Made by a program: the position numbers and the translations under genes. A stretch of 46,721 nucleotides of DNA from Rhodocyclaceae bacterium (GTDB lineage: Bacteria > Pseudomonadota > Gammaproteobacteria > Burkholderiales > Rhodocyclaceae): NCBI GenBank assembly GCA_020445665.1, contig JAGRGD010000289.1:1-46721 (forward strand). The letters are read 5' to 3'. This document shows positions 8,799 through 17,327 of the stretch, piece by piece; positions within the stretch are counted from its first letter, which is position 1, and the number at the start of each line of letters is the position of its first letter. The notes under the pieces are model-generated. The model saw only the letters and a list, made by a program, of their open reading frames with translations. It had not been told where the DNA came from and searched no databases.

Positions 8799-9500
8799 TC
8801 AGGCGTCGGCGTCCTCGTCCGCGAGTTGCTCGAGGCGATAGCCGTAGTTGTAGGTCGGCACCAGCCTGAAACCGTTTTCGGGACGCAGATTGAGCTTGCT
8901 CCGTACCCGGCTGACGTGGGTGTCGACGGTCCGCGTGGCGAGGTTGGCGGTCTGGCCCCACACCGCCTCGAGCATGTGCCCGCGGGACAACAGGCGGCCC
9001 AGGTTGCGGAACAGGAACACCGCCAGTTCGAACTCCTTGTCGGTCAGTTCGATCGGCTCGCCATTCATTGTCACGCGCTTGCTGGGCAGATCGAAGGCGT
9101 ACTGGGCGACCTCGATCTTCTGGCTCTTGGCATGCGGGCGGGCGCGGCGCAGGACCGCGTCGATCCGGGAGATCAGCTCCATCTTGCGCACCGGCTTGAC
9201 GAGATAATCGTCGGCGCCGGCATTGAGCGCCTCGACGATATCCTCCTCGGCATTGCGGGCCGTGATGAAGACCACCGGCGTATCGTTGCAGCGGTCTTCC
9301 CGCAGCCAGCGCAACACCTCGTGGCCGGTCATCTCTGGGAGCATCCAGTCCACCAGGGCCACATCGAAGCTCTCCCGGCCCGCGATGCGCACGAATTCGC
9401 GCGACTCCCTGAACAGATGGACATCTGCCCCCTGCTCCCTGAACCATTGCTCCAGGGCGTCCCCCTGGACCACATCATCTTCGACTATCGCAATTCGCAC
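8799..9500 (-). CDS. OmpR/PhoB-type response regulator
   Basis: A 233-residue two-component regulator. The receiver domain (1-120) has acidic residues ED at 7-8, phospho-acceptor Asp51 (VDWMLPEMTG), Thr80 (VFITA) and Lys102 (VKP). A winged-helix DNA-binding domain (about 130-226) has the LTDKEFELAVFLF helix and the TRTVDTHVSRVRSKL recognition region. The start is GTG at 9500, the first codon of the receiver fold (MRIAIVEDD). Its probable kinase is the CHASE2 protein at 5832-8138, inferred from proximity and shared strand. Targets are unknown. Confidence 0.92.
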   Translation of the reverse strand: MRIAIVEDDVVQGDALEQWFREQGADVHLFRESREFVRIAGRESFDVALVDWMLPEMTGHEVLRWLREDRCNDTPVVFITARNAEEDIVEALNAGADDYLVKPVRKMELISRIDAVLRRARPHAKSQKIEVAQYAFDLPSKRVTMNGEPIELTDKEFELAVFLFRNLGRLLSRGHMLEAVWGQTANLATRTVDTHVSRVRSKLNLRPENGFRLVPTYNYGYRLEQLADEDADA

Positions 9501-9540
9501 TTGTGTCTACCCACTCAGTTCTTATTGTTCGACCTGACAC

Positions 9541-10182
9541 TTACATCGGCTGCGCGACGTAAGGATTGAATCGGCGCTCCTCGCCGAAGCTGGACATCGG
9601 CCCATGGCCGGGGATGAACTGCACGTCGTCCCCCAGAGGCAGCAGCTTCGCGCGAATCGACTCGATCAGGGTCGCGTGGTCCCCCTTGGGGAAATCCGTC
9701 CTTCCGATCGAGCCGGCAAAGAGGACGTCGCCCACAAGGGCGAGGCGGCTGGGCTCGCTGAAAAAGACCACGTGCCCCGGCGTGTGCCCCGGACAGTGCA
9801 GGACCTGAAGGCTTGCTTCGCCCACCGTCACCGTGTCGCCATCTTCAAGCCAGCGGTCGGGCTGGAACGGTCGCCCCTGACCCACACCGAACATCTTCCC
9901 CTGCTGGACCATGGCGTCAATCCAGAAGGCCTCCTCGCGCTGGGGCCCTTCGATCGGCACCCCGAGCCGCTCGGCCAGATCGGCGGTTGCGCCAGCGTGG
10001 TCGATGTGACCGTGGGTGATCAGGATCTTTTCGATCGTGACGCCCTCGGCCTCGACCGCGGCAAGAATCGTGTCGATGTCCCCGCCCGGGTCGACAATGG
10101 CCCCCCGGCGCGAGGTTTCACACCAGATGATCGAGCAGTTCTGCTGGAAGGCGGTAACGGGGACGATTCGATATGCAATCAC
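9541..10182 (-). CDS. MBL-fold hydrolase, glyoxalase-II-like (YcbL type)
   Basis: A 213-residue metallo-beta-lactamase-fold hydrolase. The metal-binding motif THGHIDH is at 56-62, further ligands lie in HCPGHTPGH and GDVLFAGSIGRTDFPKGD, and the closing PGHGP motif is near the C-terminus. This pattern matches the compact YcbL/type II glyoxalase group, which hydrolyses S-lactoylglutathione or related thioesters in vitro. The GTG at 10182 gives the usual family N-terminus (MIAYRIVPVTAFQQNC) and length; the open frame upstream has no family similarity. It lies 40 bp after the start of the OmpR-type regulator, on the same strand. Confidence 0.88.
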   Translation of the reverse strand: MIAYRIVPVTAFQQNCSIIWCETSRRGAIVDPGGDIDTILAAVEAEGVTIEKILITHGHIDHAGATADLAERLGVPIEGPQREEAFWIDAMVQQGKMFGVGQGRPFQPDRWLEDGDTVTVGEASLQVLHCPGHTPGHVVFFSEPSRLALVGDVLFAGSIGRTDFPKGDHATLIESIRAKLLPLGDDVQFIPGHGPMSSFGEERRFNPYVAQPM

Positions 10183-10319
10183 GATAAATGGCCATACAGG
10201 ACCGGAGCGGCCCCATTTAGCAAACAATGATACACAGTCGGGATTGCGGCCGTCCCCTGACAAAGTGCGAATACGGACGTACGGACGATTTCGGGCGACG
10301 AAGCTCGAAGCGCAGGAAA

Positions 10320-10634
10320 TCAGGGCCAGCGGGGGTTTGGGGGCAGGTCGCCAAGGCCTTCGGCCTGCTTGCAAAAATCGATGACGCCGCGCGCGGCAGG
10401 CGAGTCACCGACAAATATCACACGCCCGCCTCGGACCGAAGCCTCCCGCTGAATCAGCAACAGGAGCTGAATGCCGGCCGCGTCGATCGTCGTGAGGCCA
10501 TGCAGGTCCACCTCGACGCAGCAGCCCGGCTGCAGCAACGCGAGCAGCCGGTTTTCCTCGCGCTGCACCGAATGCATCGACAGTTCGCCGACAATCTCGT
10601 GGCGTGCCGCAGACAGGTTTAAGGGCCCATTCAT
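10320..10634 (-). CDS. Small STAS-domain protein without the usual phospho-acceptor Ser
   Basis: A 104-residue single-domain STAS protein (anti-sigma-factor-antagonist fold). The core is CVEVDLHGLTTIDAAGIQLL, near residues 48-67. Where regulated SpoIIAA-type proteins have Asp-Ser, this one reads Asp-Ala-Ala-Gly, so phosphorylation control at that position looks absent. Similar DAAG STAS proteins occur with chemotaxis or lipid-transport genes, from general knowledge, but no partner is adjacent here. Start at ATG 10634 with a GGAG about ten bases upstream. The 277 bp upstream of it (10635-10911) hold no gene I can support. Confidence 0.8.
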   Translation of the reverse strand: MNGPLNLSAARHEIVGELSMHSVQREENRLLALLQPGCCVEVDLHGLTTIDAAGIQLLLLIQREASVRGGRVIFVGDSPAARGVIDFCKQAEGLGDLPPNPRWP

Positions 10635-10911
10635 GTCGTCATCTCCGCCCGGTGTCGGCGACACTGCCGCCACGCGCTCGCACCTGACGCCAGCGGTACG
10701 CAGGAAGCGCGCTGAATGGGCGCGACCGCCAAAGCCGGGTACGAAACGAAGATCGAAGCCGTGCATGTCGGCGCCTCACCGGGTACTCGTCACAAAATCT
10801 AACGAAAGGCGCCTGCAAGGGCAATGGGGACTTTTGCGCCGGCTTCCGTAGAACCCCGCAGATCGCCACTCAGCGGGCGGAAAGCATCGGCCTGGCGCAG
10901 GGTGACCGGCT

Positions 10912-11547
10912 TCAGTGCTCGAGCAGATCCGGATCGGCAGCGAGGGTGAGGGTGACCAGCTCGGCGACCGATTGTGCCTTCATCTTGACCATCAGATTGG
11001 CGCGGTGGGTTTCGACCGTGCGCTCGGAAATGCCCAGCTCGGCGGCGATCAGCTTGTTGCGCTGGCCCGCCACAATGCCTTTAAGGACATCGCGCTCCCG
11101 CCGCGTCAGGTTGGCAAGGCCACTCTCCTCCTGCACCTTGCGGTGCTGGTCTTCCTTCTGGGCCAGCCGGTTCGCCTCATTGACCCGCTCGATCAACTGC
11201 TGCACGTTGAATGGCTTCTCGAGAAAATCGAAGGCGCCCTGGCGCATCGCCCGCACCGCAGTCGGCACGTCCGCATAACCGGTCAGGAAAATAACCGGGA
11301 CGCCCGGGTGCTTGGTCCGCAGCCAGTCGTGAACCTCCGGCCCGGTGACGCGCGGCATGCGGATATCCAGCAGAACGCATCCGACCCGGGCGGCGTCGAA
11401 GCGACTCATGAACTCCTCGCCCGACGCGTACTCTTCGACCGACAAGCCGATGCTCGTCATCACTTCATGGATGAAACCGCGCACCTGCGTATCGTCATCG
11501 ACGATATGGACGGTACCGCTATTCGAGCACTCCAGACCTGATGCCAT
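10912..11547 (-). CDS. FixJ-type LuxR-family response regulator
   Basis: A 211-residue regulator. The receiver domain has phospho-acceptor Asp61 (CVLLDIRMPRVTG), Thr89 (FLTGYAD) and Lys111 (EKPF), a combination typical of FixJ/TodT-like receivers. The C-terminal LuxR helix-turn-helix (about 145-205) shows LTRRERDVLKGIVAGQRNK and ISERTVETHRANLMVKM. It is divergent from the PAS kinase at 11744-13645 with 196 bp between the starts, so the pair very likely forms one two-component system sharing a promoter region. The start ATG at 11547 gives a short N-terminal extension before the receiver; a long upstream frame is not part of the family. Confidence 0.92.
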   Translation of the reverse strand: MASGLECSNSGTVHIVDDDTQVRGFIHEVMTSIGLSVEEYASGEEFMSRFDAARVGCVLLDIRMPRVTGPEVHDWLRTKHPGVPVIFLTGYADVPTAVRAMRQGAFDFLEKPFNVQQLIERVNEANRLAQKEDQHRKVQEESGLANLTRRERDVLKGIVAGQRNKLIAAELGISERTVETHRANLMVKMKAQSVAELVTLTLAADPDLLEH

Positions 11548-11743
11548 CCAACACTCCACGACAGATTGCGGCACGCTCCCCGTGATTGCCCCGGGACGAA
11601 GCGGGAAATCCCGATGGCAAACGAGCCGTCCGGCCCCTATTCTAGCGTCGGGAGCCGAAGTACGAGTCGGCATGTGGTGTGCATGAAGGACAAAAGCCAC
11701 ATTTCGAACGTGGTTACACCCCCCGCGATGGAGCCCCGATCCC

Positions 11744-13645
11744 ATGAGCCAATCCGCAACCGCCCGCTGCGCCCCACCGCCACCGGGCATCGACGCCCTG
11801 CTGGCCCTCATCGAGGAGGGCGCCATCCTGATCGACAGGGGTGGTCGCGCAGGCCACGCCAATGTCCTGGCTGCCGAGTTGCTGGGCTGCGGAATCGAGG
11901 GCATCCGCTCGCAGCGGCTGTGGTCGCCGCCGTGGGAGTGGCGCGACGCCAACGGTCGCCCACTGGGCGAAGCCGGTAACCCGCTGGCCACCGCGTGCCG
12001 CGAAGGCGGGGAGGCCCAGGGTGAGTTCGAACTGCGGCGGGATGCCAAGCCGGGCTTGCGCCTGCACTGCAGGTGTCGGCCAGTCCCCTCCGAATCTGCC
12101 GAATGGCATCTGCTGACAATCCGGCCCGCTTCGGCCGAAGCCGGTGACGGCAGCGAGGAAGCCTGCCGCGCCCTGCTCGACCGATTGCCGGTTCCGCTGT
12201 GGACCCAGGCCGAGCACGAGACCCAGCGCCACATCAACCACACCTGGCGGGAAACCTGCGGCGGCACCGGGCACACACAGCGCTGGGAAGACACGGTCCA
12301 TCCGGCGGATCTGGCCGCCCTGCACCGGGCCTACCGGGCCATGCGCGAGGGCCGCGGCAGCGGACCGACCCAGTTTCGCCTGCGCAGTGCGGACGGCACC
12401 TATCACTGGTACCTCGAGCACATCGTGCACCGGCCTGCCACGCCGGCATGCCCGGCAGGCCATCTCGGGTTGGCGGTCGACATCGGCCTGCTGCAGCAAC
12501 ACGACGATGCGATCCGAACCCTGTCGCGGGCGCTCGAACAGACCGACGCACGCATCGTCATCACGGATCCGCAGGGCAGCATCGAGTACGTCAATACCGC
12601 CTGCTGCGAGGCCTACGGCTACTCCCGAGAAGCCTTGATCGGACAGAATCCACGCCTCTTCAAATCTGGCCGGACGCCGGACGCGGTCTATCGGCAGCTG
12701 TGGTCGGCCCTGGCGGCGGGGGATACCTGGCGTGGCGAACTGACCAACCGCACCCGCGACGGACGGCTCCTGGTCGAGACCGTGACGATCTCGCCTGTCC
12801 GCGACGAGCACGGGCACGCCAGGCACTTCGTCGCCGTCAAGGAGGACGTCACGACGGCGCGCGCTACCGCCCGGGCACAGCGCGAGGCGGACGCACGACT
12901 CGCGCAGATCGAGCGGATGCGCACCGTCGATGCCCTGGCCGGGGGCATCGCCCACGAGTTCAACAACATTCTCGTCGCGATCCTCGGCTATTCGGACCTC
13001 GGCGCCCGCGTGCTCGCGGCCGGCGGAGACGCCGCCCGGGTCGCCAAGTATCTGGTCGAGATCCGCAGCGCAGGGGAGCGGGCCCGGGAGCTGGTAGGCC
13101 GGTTGCGTGCCTTTGGCCGCAGCGGCGAGCACGAGCCTGCGACGGTTTCCCTGGCGCCCCTGCTGGGCGACTTCGCCGCATTGATGGCCGTCGTGCTCCC
13201 CAAGGATCAGCAACTGGAGGTCCAGGTGGCCACCGACCTGCCGGCGCTGGACATCGACCGGGGCGCCATCCAGCAAGTCCTGCTGAACCTGTGCCTCAAC
13301 GCCCGCGACGCGATGGCCGACGGGGGCACCATCCGGGTCTGCGCGTCGCGCCACCTGCCGACCGCGACCGGCGAGGCGCGATGCGACGCCTGCCATCATC
13401 CGATTGCCGGCGACTATGTCGCGATCACGGTCGAAGACGAAGGTCCAGGCATCGCCGCCGATGCCCGGGGCCGCCTGTTCGAGCCCTTCTTCTCCACCAA
13501 GGATCCGGCCAGCGCCAGCGGCCTCGGCCTGTCGGTGGCCCATGGCATCGTCCACCGCCACGCCGGACACATCCTGGTGGGTCACGAGCCGGGCAGCGGC
13601 GCCTCAATCAGCGTTCTGCTGCCGCTGGAGACAGAGGCCCACTGA
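11744..13645 (+). CDS. Soluble multi-PAS sensor histidine kinase
   Basis: A 633-residue kinase with no obvious transmembrane segment, so probably cytoplasmic. Two weak PAS-like regions (about 15-130 and 140-250) precede a clear PAS/PAC module (about 258-375; RIVITDPQGSIEYVN and YGYSREALIGQNPRLFKSG). The dimerisation helix carries His404 in GGIAHEFNNIL, of the NtrB/FixL-like HEFNN type. In the ATPase domain, NLCLNARDA is near 515-523 and the G2-type GLGLS near 593-597. A Cys/His cluster (CDACHH, 547-552) interrupts the domain just before the VEDEGPGI motif. It probably phosphorylates the divergent FixJ-type regulator at 10912-11547. The signal is unknown. Confidence 0.9.
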   Translation: MSQSATARCAPPPPGIDALLALIEEGAILIDRGGRAGHANVLAAELLGCGIEGIRSQRLWSPPWEWRDANGRPLGEAGNPLATACREGGEAQGEFELRRDAKPGLRLHCRCRPVPSESAEWHLLTIRPASAEAGDGSEEACRALLDRLPVPLWTQAEHETQRHINHTWRETCGGTGHTQRWEDTVHPADLAALHRAYRAMREGRGSGPTQFRLRSADGTYHWYLEHIVHRPATPACPAGHLGLAVDIGLLQQHDDAIRTLSRALEQTDARIVITDPQGSIEYVNTACCEAYGYSREALIGQNPRLFKSGRTPDAVYRQLWSALAAGDTWRGELTNRTRDGRLLVETVTISPVRDEHGHARHFVAVKEDVTTARATARAQREADARLAQIERMRTVDALAGGIAHEFNNILVAILGYSDLGARVLAAGGDAARVAKYLVEIRSAGERARELVGRLRAFGRSGEHEPATVSLAPLLGDFAALMAVVLPKDQQLEVQVATDLPALDIDRGAIQQVLLNLCLNARDAMADGGTIRVCASRHLPTATGEARCDACHHPIAGDYVAITVEDEGPGIAADARGRLFEPFFSTKDPASASGLGLSVAHGIVHRHAGHILVGHEPGSGASISVLLPLETEAH

Positions 13646-13661
13646 CGGCGGGCGCCGGAAG

Positions 13662-13695
13662 AAAAACGGCGCGGCCGGCCTTCGCCGGTCGCGCC
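13662..13695 (-). terminator. Rho-independent terminator after the chemoreceptor gene
   Basis: Positions 13668-13679 and 13684-13695 pair as a 12-bp GC-rich stem with one G-U pair around a four-base loop. On the minus strand the stem is followed by five T residues (the complement of 13662-13666). It lies about 30 bp after the chemoreceptor stop and marks the end of the minus-strand run that includes the FIST and sheath-like genes. Confidence 0.88.
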
Positions 13696-13723
13696 CGCTT
13701 GCCGCGTCGGGGTTCCTTGCCCG

Positions 13724-15157
13724 CTACATACCCGCCGCCATGCGCATCGGCCGTCGCGTCCGCTTGCGTTCGAGGCGGAAGCGCTGGGTCGTCTGGTCCA
13801 GACCGTCCACCTGCTCACGCAGGCTGTCCGCGGCAGCGGCCGCCTCTTCGACCAGGGCCGCATTCTGCTGCGTCACCTCTTCCATCCTCGAGACCGCCGT
13901 CGTCACCTGGTCGATGCCCAGCGACTGCTCCCTGCTCGCCTCTGCGATCTCGGCGACCACCCCATTGAGCTTCTCGAAGGCCGACAGCGCATCCTTGACG
14001 ACCGTCTCCATGCGGCCCACTTCGCGAGCGCCGGTGGCGACGCTCTCCTTGGACCTCTCGATCAGCGTCTTGATCTCCTTGGCCGCGTCCGAAGACTTCT
14101 GGGCGAGGTTGCGCACCTCGCTCGCCACGACCGCGAATCCGCGTCCCTGCTCGCCGGCGCGGGCCGCCTCGACGGCCGCATTGAGCGCCAGGATATTGGT
14201 CTGGAAGGCAATGGACTCGATCAGGCTGACAATGCTCGCAATCTGCTGCGAGGAGCCCTCGATCTCGCCCATGGTGCTGACCAGCCGCCCCATCGCCTCT
14301 CCGCTGCGGGCCATGCTCTGGTGCGAGTCGTCGGCCATCTTGCGTGCGGCGACCGCATTCTCCGCGTTCGCGGCGACGGTCGAGTTGAGTTCGGCCATCG
14401 AGGACGAGGTCTCCTCGAGGCTCGCCGCCTGGGACTCCGTGCGGCGCGACAGATCCTGATTGCCGTCGGCGATCTCGCTGGCCGCGATGTTGATCGAGCT
14501 GGCTGCCGACTGGATCTCCTTGATCATCTCGTGCAGCGTCTGCATCGTCTGGTTGGTGTCTTCCTTCAGTTGCCCGAAGACCCCTTCGTATTCGGCCTCG
14601 ATGCGCTCGGTCAGGTCGCCCTCGGCGATCGCCCGCAAGACCTTGGCCACGTCGGACAGGCCCTGCTCGGTCGTCTCGAACAAGGTGTTCACGTCCTGGG
14701 CGAGGGTCAGGAAGAAGCCCTGCTTGCCGCCGATGTCGATCCGCTGCGAGAAATCGCCGCGGGCGGCAGCACCGATCAGCGCGGCGATCTCTTCCTGGGC
14801 GGCACGCTCGATCCGCTCCGCCTCCGCCTTGGCCCTGGCGTTCGCCGCCAGCATGTCGATCGACGCCTGGTTGCGCTCCAGCGCCTTGGCGAACTCGCCG
14901 TGCAAGCCTGCCGTCTGGACACGTCGGTCGTAGTGGCCGTCGCCAGCGTTCTTGAGCACGGTCTGCTGCTCGCGGAAGCAGCTTTCGAGCTGGTCGAGCA
15001 TGTTGTTCACGTACCAGCACAGCTCGCCGATCTCGTCCTTCTCTCCGATGTTGGTGATGCGGCTGGTCAACCGCCCTTCAGCCACTGCCCGGACAACGTC
15101 CTGCAGGCGCGAGATGCGGTCGTCGCCGCCCTCAGGCGGCGAGTACGAATTGCTCAT
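13724..15157 (-). CDS. Soluble methyl-accepting chemotaxis protein with HAMP-like repeats
   Basis: A 477-residue chemoreceptor with no transmembrane segment and no periplasmic domain. The first half shows repeated HAMP-like pieces: [39 protein letters not shown] and [14 protein letters not shown]. The signalling half carries the conserved hairpin tip region, [19 protein letters not shown] then [20 protein letters not shown], which binds CheA/CheW. There is no C-terminal NWETF-type pentapeptide. Its start (ATG 15157) lies 26 bp inside the end of the Aer-type PAS gene, so the two are translationally coupled and together resemble a split Aer/Aer2 receptor. No cheA, cheW or cheY lies in the window. 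Confidence 0.93.
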   Translation of the reverse strand: MSNSYSPPEGGDDRISRLQDVVRAVAEGRLTSRITNIGEKDEIGELCWYVNNMLDQLESCFREQQTVLKNAGDGHYDRRVQTAGLHGEFAKALERNQASIDMLAANARAKAEAERIERAAQEEIAALIGAAARGDFSQRIDIGGKQGFFLTLAQDVNTLFETTEQGLSDVAKVLRAIAEGDLTERIEAEYEGVFGQLKEDTNQTMQTLHEMIKEIQSAASSINIAASEIADGNQDLSRRTESQAASLEETSSSMAELNSTVAANAENAVAARKMADDSHQSMARSGEAMGRLVSTMGEIEGSSQQIASIVSLIESIAFQTNILALNAAVEAARAGEQGRGFAVVASEVRNLAQKSSDAAKEIKTLIERSKESVATGAREVGRMETVVKDALSAFEKLNGVVAEIAEASREQSLGIDQVTTAVSRMEEVTQQNAALVEEAAAAADSLREQVDGLDQTTQRFRLERKRTRRPMRMAAGM

Positions 15158-15650
15158 AGCTCACTCCCTTTTCTTTCAGCACGTTGTTCAGCAGTTCGAG
15201 AGACGCCTCACAGGCATCCCGCGCACCGGCGGCCTGCTCGGCCCGGAGCATCTCCCGGTACAGGTTCTCGACGACCGGAAGGGCGGCCCGGTTGGGCGCG
15301 CGACGGACCGACAGGTAGCCACAGATGTTGCCCGCCGCGTCGTAGTCCGGCGTCACGTTGGCAATGACCCAGTAGTAACTGCCATCTCTGGCCATGTTCT
15401 TGACGTAGGCAAAGATTTCCTCGCCCGAACCGACGCTGTCCCAGAGCAGGCGGAAGACTCCCCGCGGCATGTCCGGGTGGCGGATGATGTTGTGCTGGGA
15501 GCCGAGCAGTTCCGACTCCTCGTAGCCCGAGAACTCGATGAAAATCTCGTTTCCGTAGACAATCCGACCCTTGAGGTCGGTCTTCGAGACGATGAAATCA
15601 TGCTCGCGCATGACCCGCTCGACACTGGTCGGCTGAATCTTGTTCTTCAT
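15132..15650 (-). CDS. Stand-alone Aer-type PAS sensor protein
   Basis: A 172-residue single PAS protein closely resembling the N-terminal FAD-binding PAS of the energy-taxis receptor Aer. Residues that I recall as important in Aer fall at the same numbers here: Asn34, Arg57-His58-Pro59-Asp60, Trp70 and Asn85. This suggests FAD binding, though heme or an empty pocket cannot be excluded. The Aer membrane anchor and HAMP domain are missing. Instead the protein ends in a short helical tail (about 127-172) and the chemoreceptor gene begins 26 bp before its stop. Start at ATG 15650, preceded by GGAGGG. The 143-bp gap upstream holds an imperfect hairpin but no T-run. Confidence 0.88.
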   Translation of the reverse strand: MKNKIQPTSVERVMREHDFIVSKTDLKGRIVYGNEIFIEFSGYEESELLGSQHNIIRHPDMPRGVFRLLWDSVGSGEEIFAYVKNMARDGSYYWVIANVTPDYDAAGNICGYLSVRRAPNRAALPVVENLYREMLRAEQAAGARDACEASLELLNNVLKEKGVSYEQFVLAA

Positions 15651-15793
15651 GCCCCCTCCGGCAGATCCGCGCCCGTCCGACAAAGACAGGCTCACCGGGC
15701 CACGGCAGGCCCTGATGCTGGTATCGGAGGCAATCGGGGGAACTTGAGGCGGCAGCCCGGCCTTGCCGGTCGGGCCATTCGCCGATGCGAGGC

Positions 15794-17275
15794 TCAGCCG
15801 GACTGCCAGGGCCCCGCGATCGGCACGCCGCCGATGCCGATGGACTGCCAGCGCATCAAGCGCGCGGCATTGCGGTTGCGGTAACTGAGCAGGGGCATCA
15901 CGCCCCGTGCAAGGGCCGCATTGCCGGCCGGTTCGCTCATCAGGATCTCGGCACAGGGCTGCTGGCCCGCCTCGCCGTCCTCGCGATAGACGTGGCTCGG
16001 AAGGTCCTCCAGATCGAGCACGTCGTCCGGGTCCATGGCCCAGCCTTCCTGCTGGAAGGCCTGTCCGCAGAGGGTGGCGAGCGCGAGCGCTGGCGGGCCC
16101 CACAGGTAGCGCCCGTGGTCCCGTCCGGCCGCCATCTCCTCGAAGGCGAAGGCAGAAACCGGATCGGTCGCCTTGCCATAGGGCAGGCGCACCAGCACAC
16201 CCGGCAGGGCCAGGCCGACCGAGGCCGCGACGCCACTGGCGCGCAGCGCGTTCCAGGCCGAGAAGGCAGCCTCGTCGGCAGCCGGCCACTCGGCCGCGCT
16301 GGCCAGCGCCTGCACCGAGTCGCAGCCCAGCAGTGCCGGCCGTGCGCCCGCCAGCAGGGCGGAGCCCGACTTGGCGGCCATGGCCGACAGCAGGGTCAGC
16401 AGCGCCATCTCGGCAGCATCCGGCCCGAAGGCCTGGTCGAGCGCGACCACCGACCAGCGACGGCCCTCGGCGCCGGCACCCTCGCGCCCGCACAGCAGCC
16501 GCTGGATCGTCGACGCGGCCATGTTGTCGGCGTGGGCAGAGACGTCCGCCAGCAGGTCCTGCCGGGAATAATCCATCAGGTACAGCTCGAGGGTCTCGCC
16601 GCAGTCGAGCTCGCGCACCATCCGCTCCACGCTTCGCCACAGGGCCTCGAGGGCCTGGAACTCGGGGTGATGGAGAACACGGCGCATGTGGTCGGCGATC
16701 GCATCGTCGGCGGCCGCCATGACCTGCTGCTGTTGCGGGTTGTCATGCACCACATGGGGGGCGACGACGTTGCGGATCAGCGCGTCGATGCCCTGGGCCG
16801 CGGCCTCCTGATGGCCAGCGGGCATCGCCGGTCCACTCGGCTTGCGACCCAGCAGGCGCTCGATGTCGCCACCGGTCTCGTCCGCCGCCGCATCGCCATC
16901 GACCGCTCCGGTGCCCGTCGGCGCGGCACCGAGGGCCGCGGCCGCCCGCGCGAACAGGGCCGGATCGCGTAGTTCCTGGCGCAGGCCCCGCAGCCCGGCG
17001 AAGAGGTCCACGCGCTCGTAGATCGCGTCCGGATGAAAATCTTCGATCTCCGAGAATGCCAGCGCGACCGTGGCGTCGCCCAGGTCGAGGGCGAGGCGCG
17101 GCGCGAATCGGGCCAGCACCTGGTCGATCGAATCGATGTCCACCGCGACCGGCACCCGCTGCGCCAGCGGCAGCCCGCCGTGACCGCTGAAGTTGCCGAG
17201 CACCAGCAGCCGGAACGGCGCCTCGTCACGGGGCTCGCCGCCCGACGGCCGGCCGAAGGAAAAATCGAAGTCCAT
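15794..17275 (-). CDS. TssB-TssC-like contractile sheath fusion protein (orphan)
   Basis: A 493-residue protein that looks like a shortened fusion of the two type VI secretion sheath subunits. The first ~110 residues resemble TssB/ImpB (FRLLVLGNFSG near 21-31, AFSEIEDFHPDAIYERVDLF near 73-92). A variable linker (about 112-150) leads to a TssC/ImpC-like part with LHHPEFQALEALWRSVERMV (201-220), VGLALPGVLVRLPYG (353-367) and a C-terminal MPLLSYRNRNAARLMRWQS. Start ATG 17275 has GGGAGG four bases upstream. No other type VI component (TssA, E-M, ClpV, Hcp, VgrG) is in the window. It lies between a FIST gene (52 bp upstream) and the PAS/chemoreceptor pair (143 bp downstream), so a signalling or scaffold role is possible, by inference. 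Confidence 0.82.
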   Translation of the reverse strand: MDFDFSFGRPSGGEPRDEAPFRLLVLGNFSGHGGLPLAQRVPVAVDIDSIDQVLARFAPRLALDLGDATVALAFSEIEDFHPDAIYERVDLFAGLRGLRQELRDPALFARAAAALGAAPTGTGAVDGDAAADETGGDIERLLGRKPSGPAMPAGHQEAAAQGIDALIRNVVAPHVVHDNPQQQQVMAAADDAIADHMRRVLHHPEFQALEALWRSVERMVRELDCGETLELYLMDYSRQDLLADVSAHADNMAASTIQRLLCGREGAGAEGRRWSVVALDQAFGPDAAEMALLTLLSAMAAKSGSALLAGARPALLGCDSVQALASAAEWPAADEAAFSAWNALRASGVAASVGLALPGVLVRLPYGKATDPVSAFAFEEMAAGRDHGRYLWGPPALALATLCGQAFQQEGWAMDPDDVLDLEDLPSHVYREDGEAGQQPCAEILMSEPAGNAALARGVMPLLSYRNRNAARLMRWQSIGIGGVPIAGPWQSG

Positions 17276-17327
17276 GTCGCCTCCCGAGTTCGGATCGACG
17301 CCAGTGTCACGGCCCGCCGGCCGACGG

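Noticed and set aside
10639-10869. A 76-codon minus-strand open frame upstream of the STAS gene
   Set aside because: Arg-rich with no similarity to a known family and no good start; left as intergenic sequence.
11714-13585. A 623-codon minus-strand open frame opposite the PAS kinase
   Set aside because: The plus-strand frame has clear PAS, HEFNN and ATPase motifs, so the antisense frame is not a gene.
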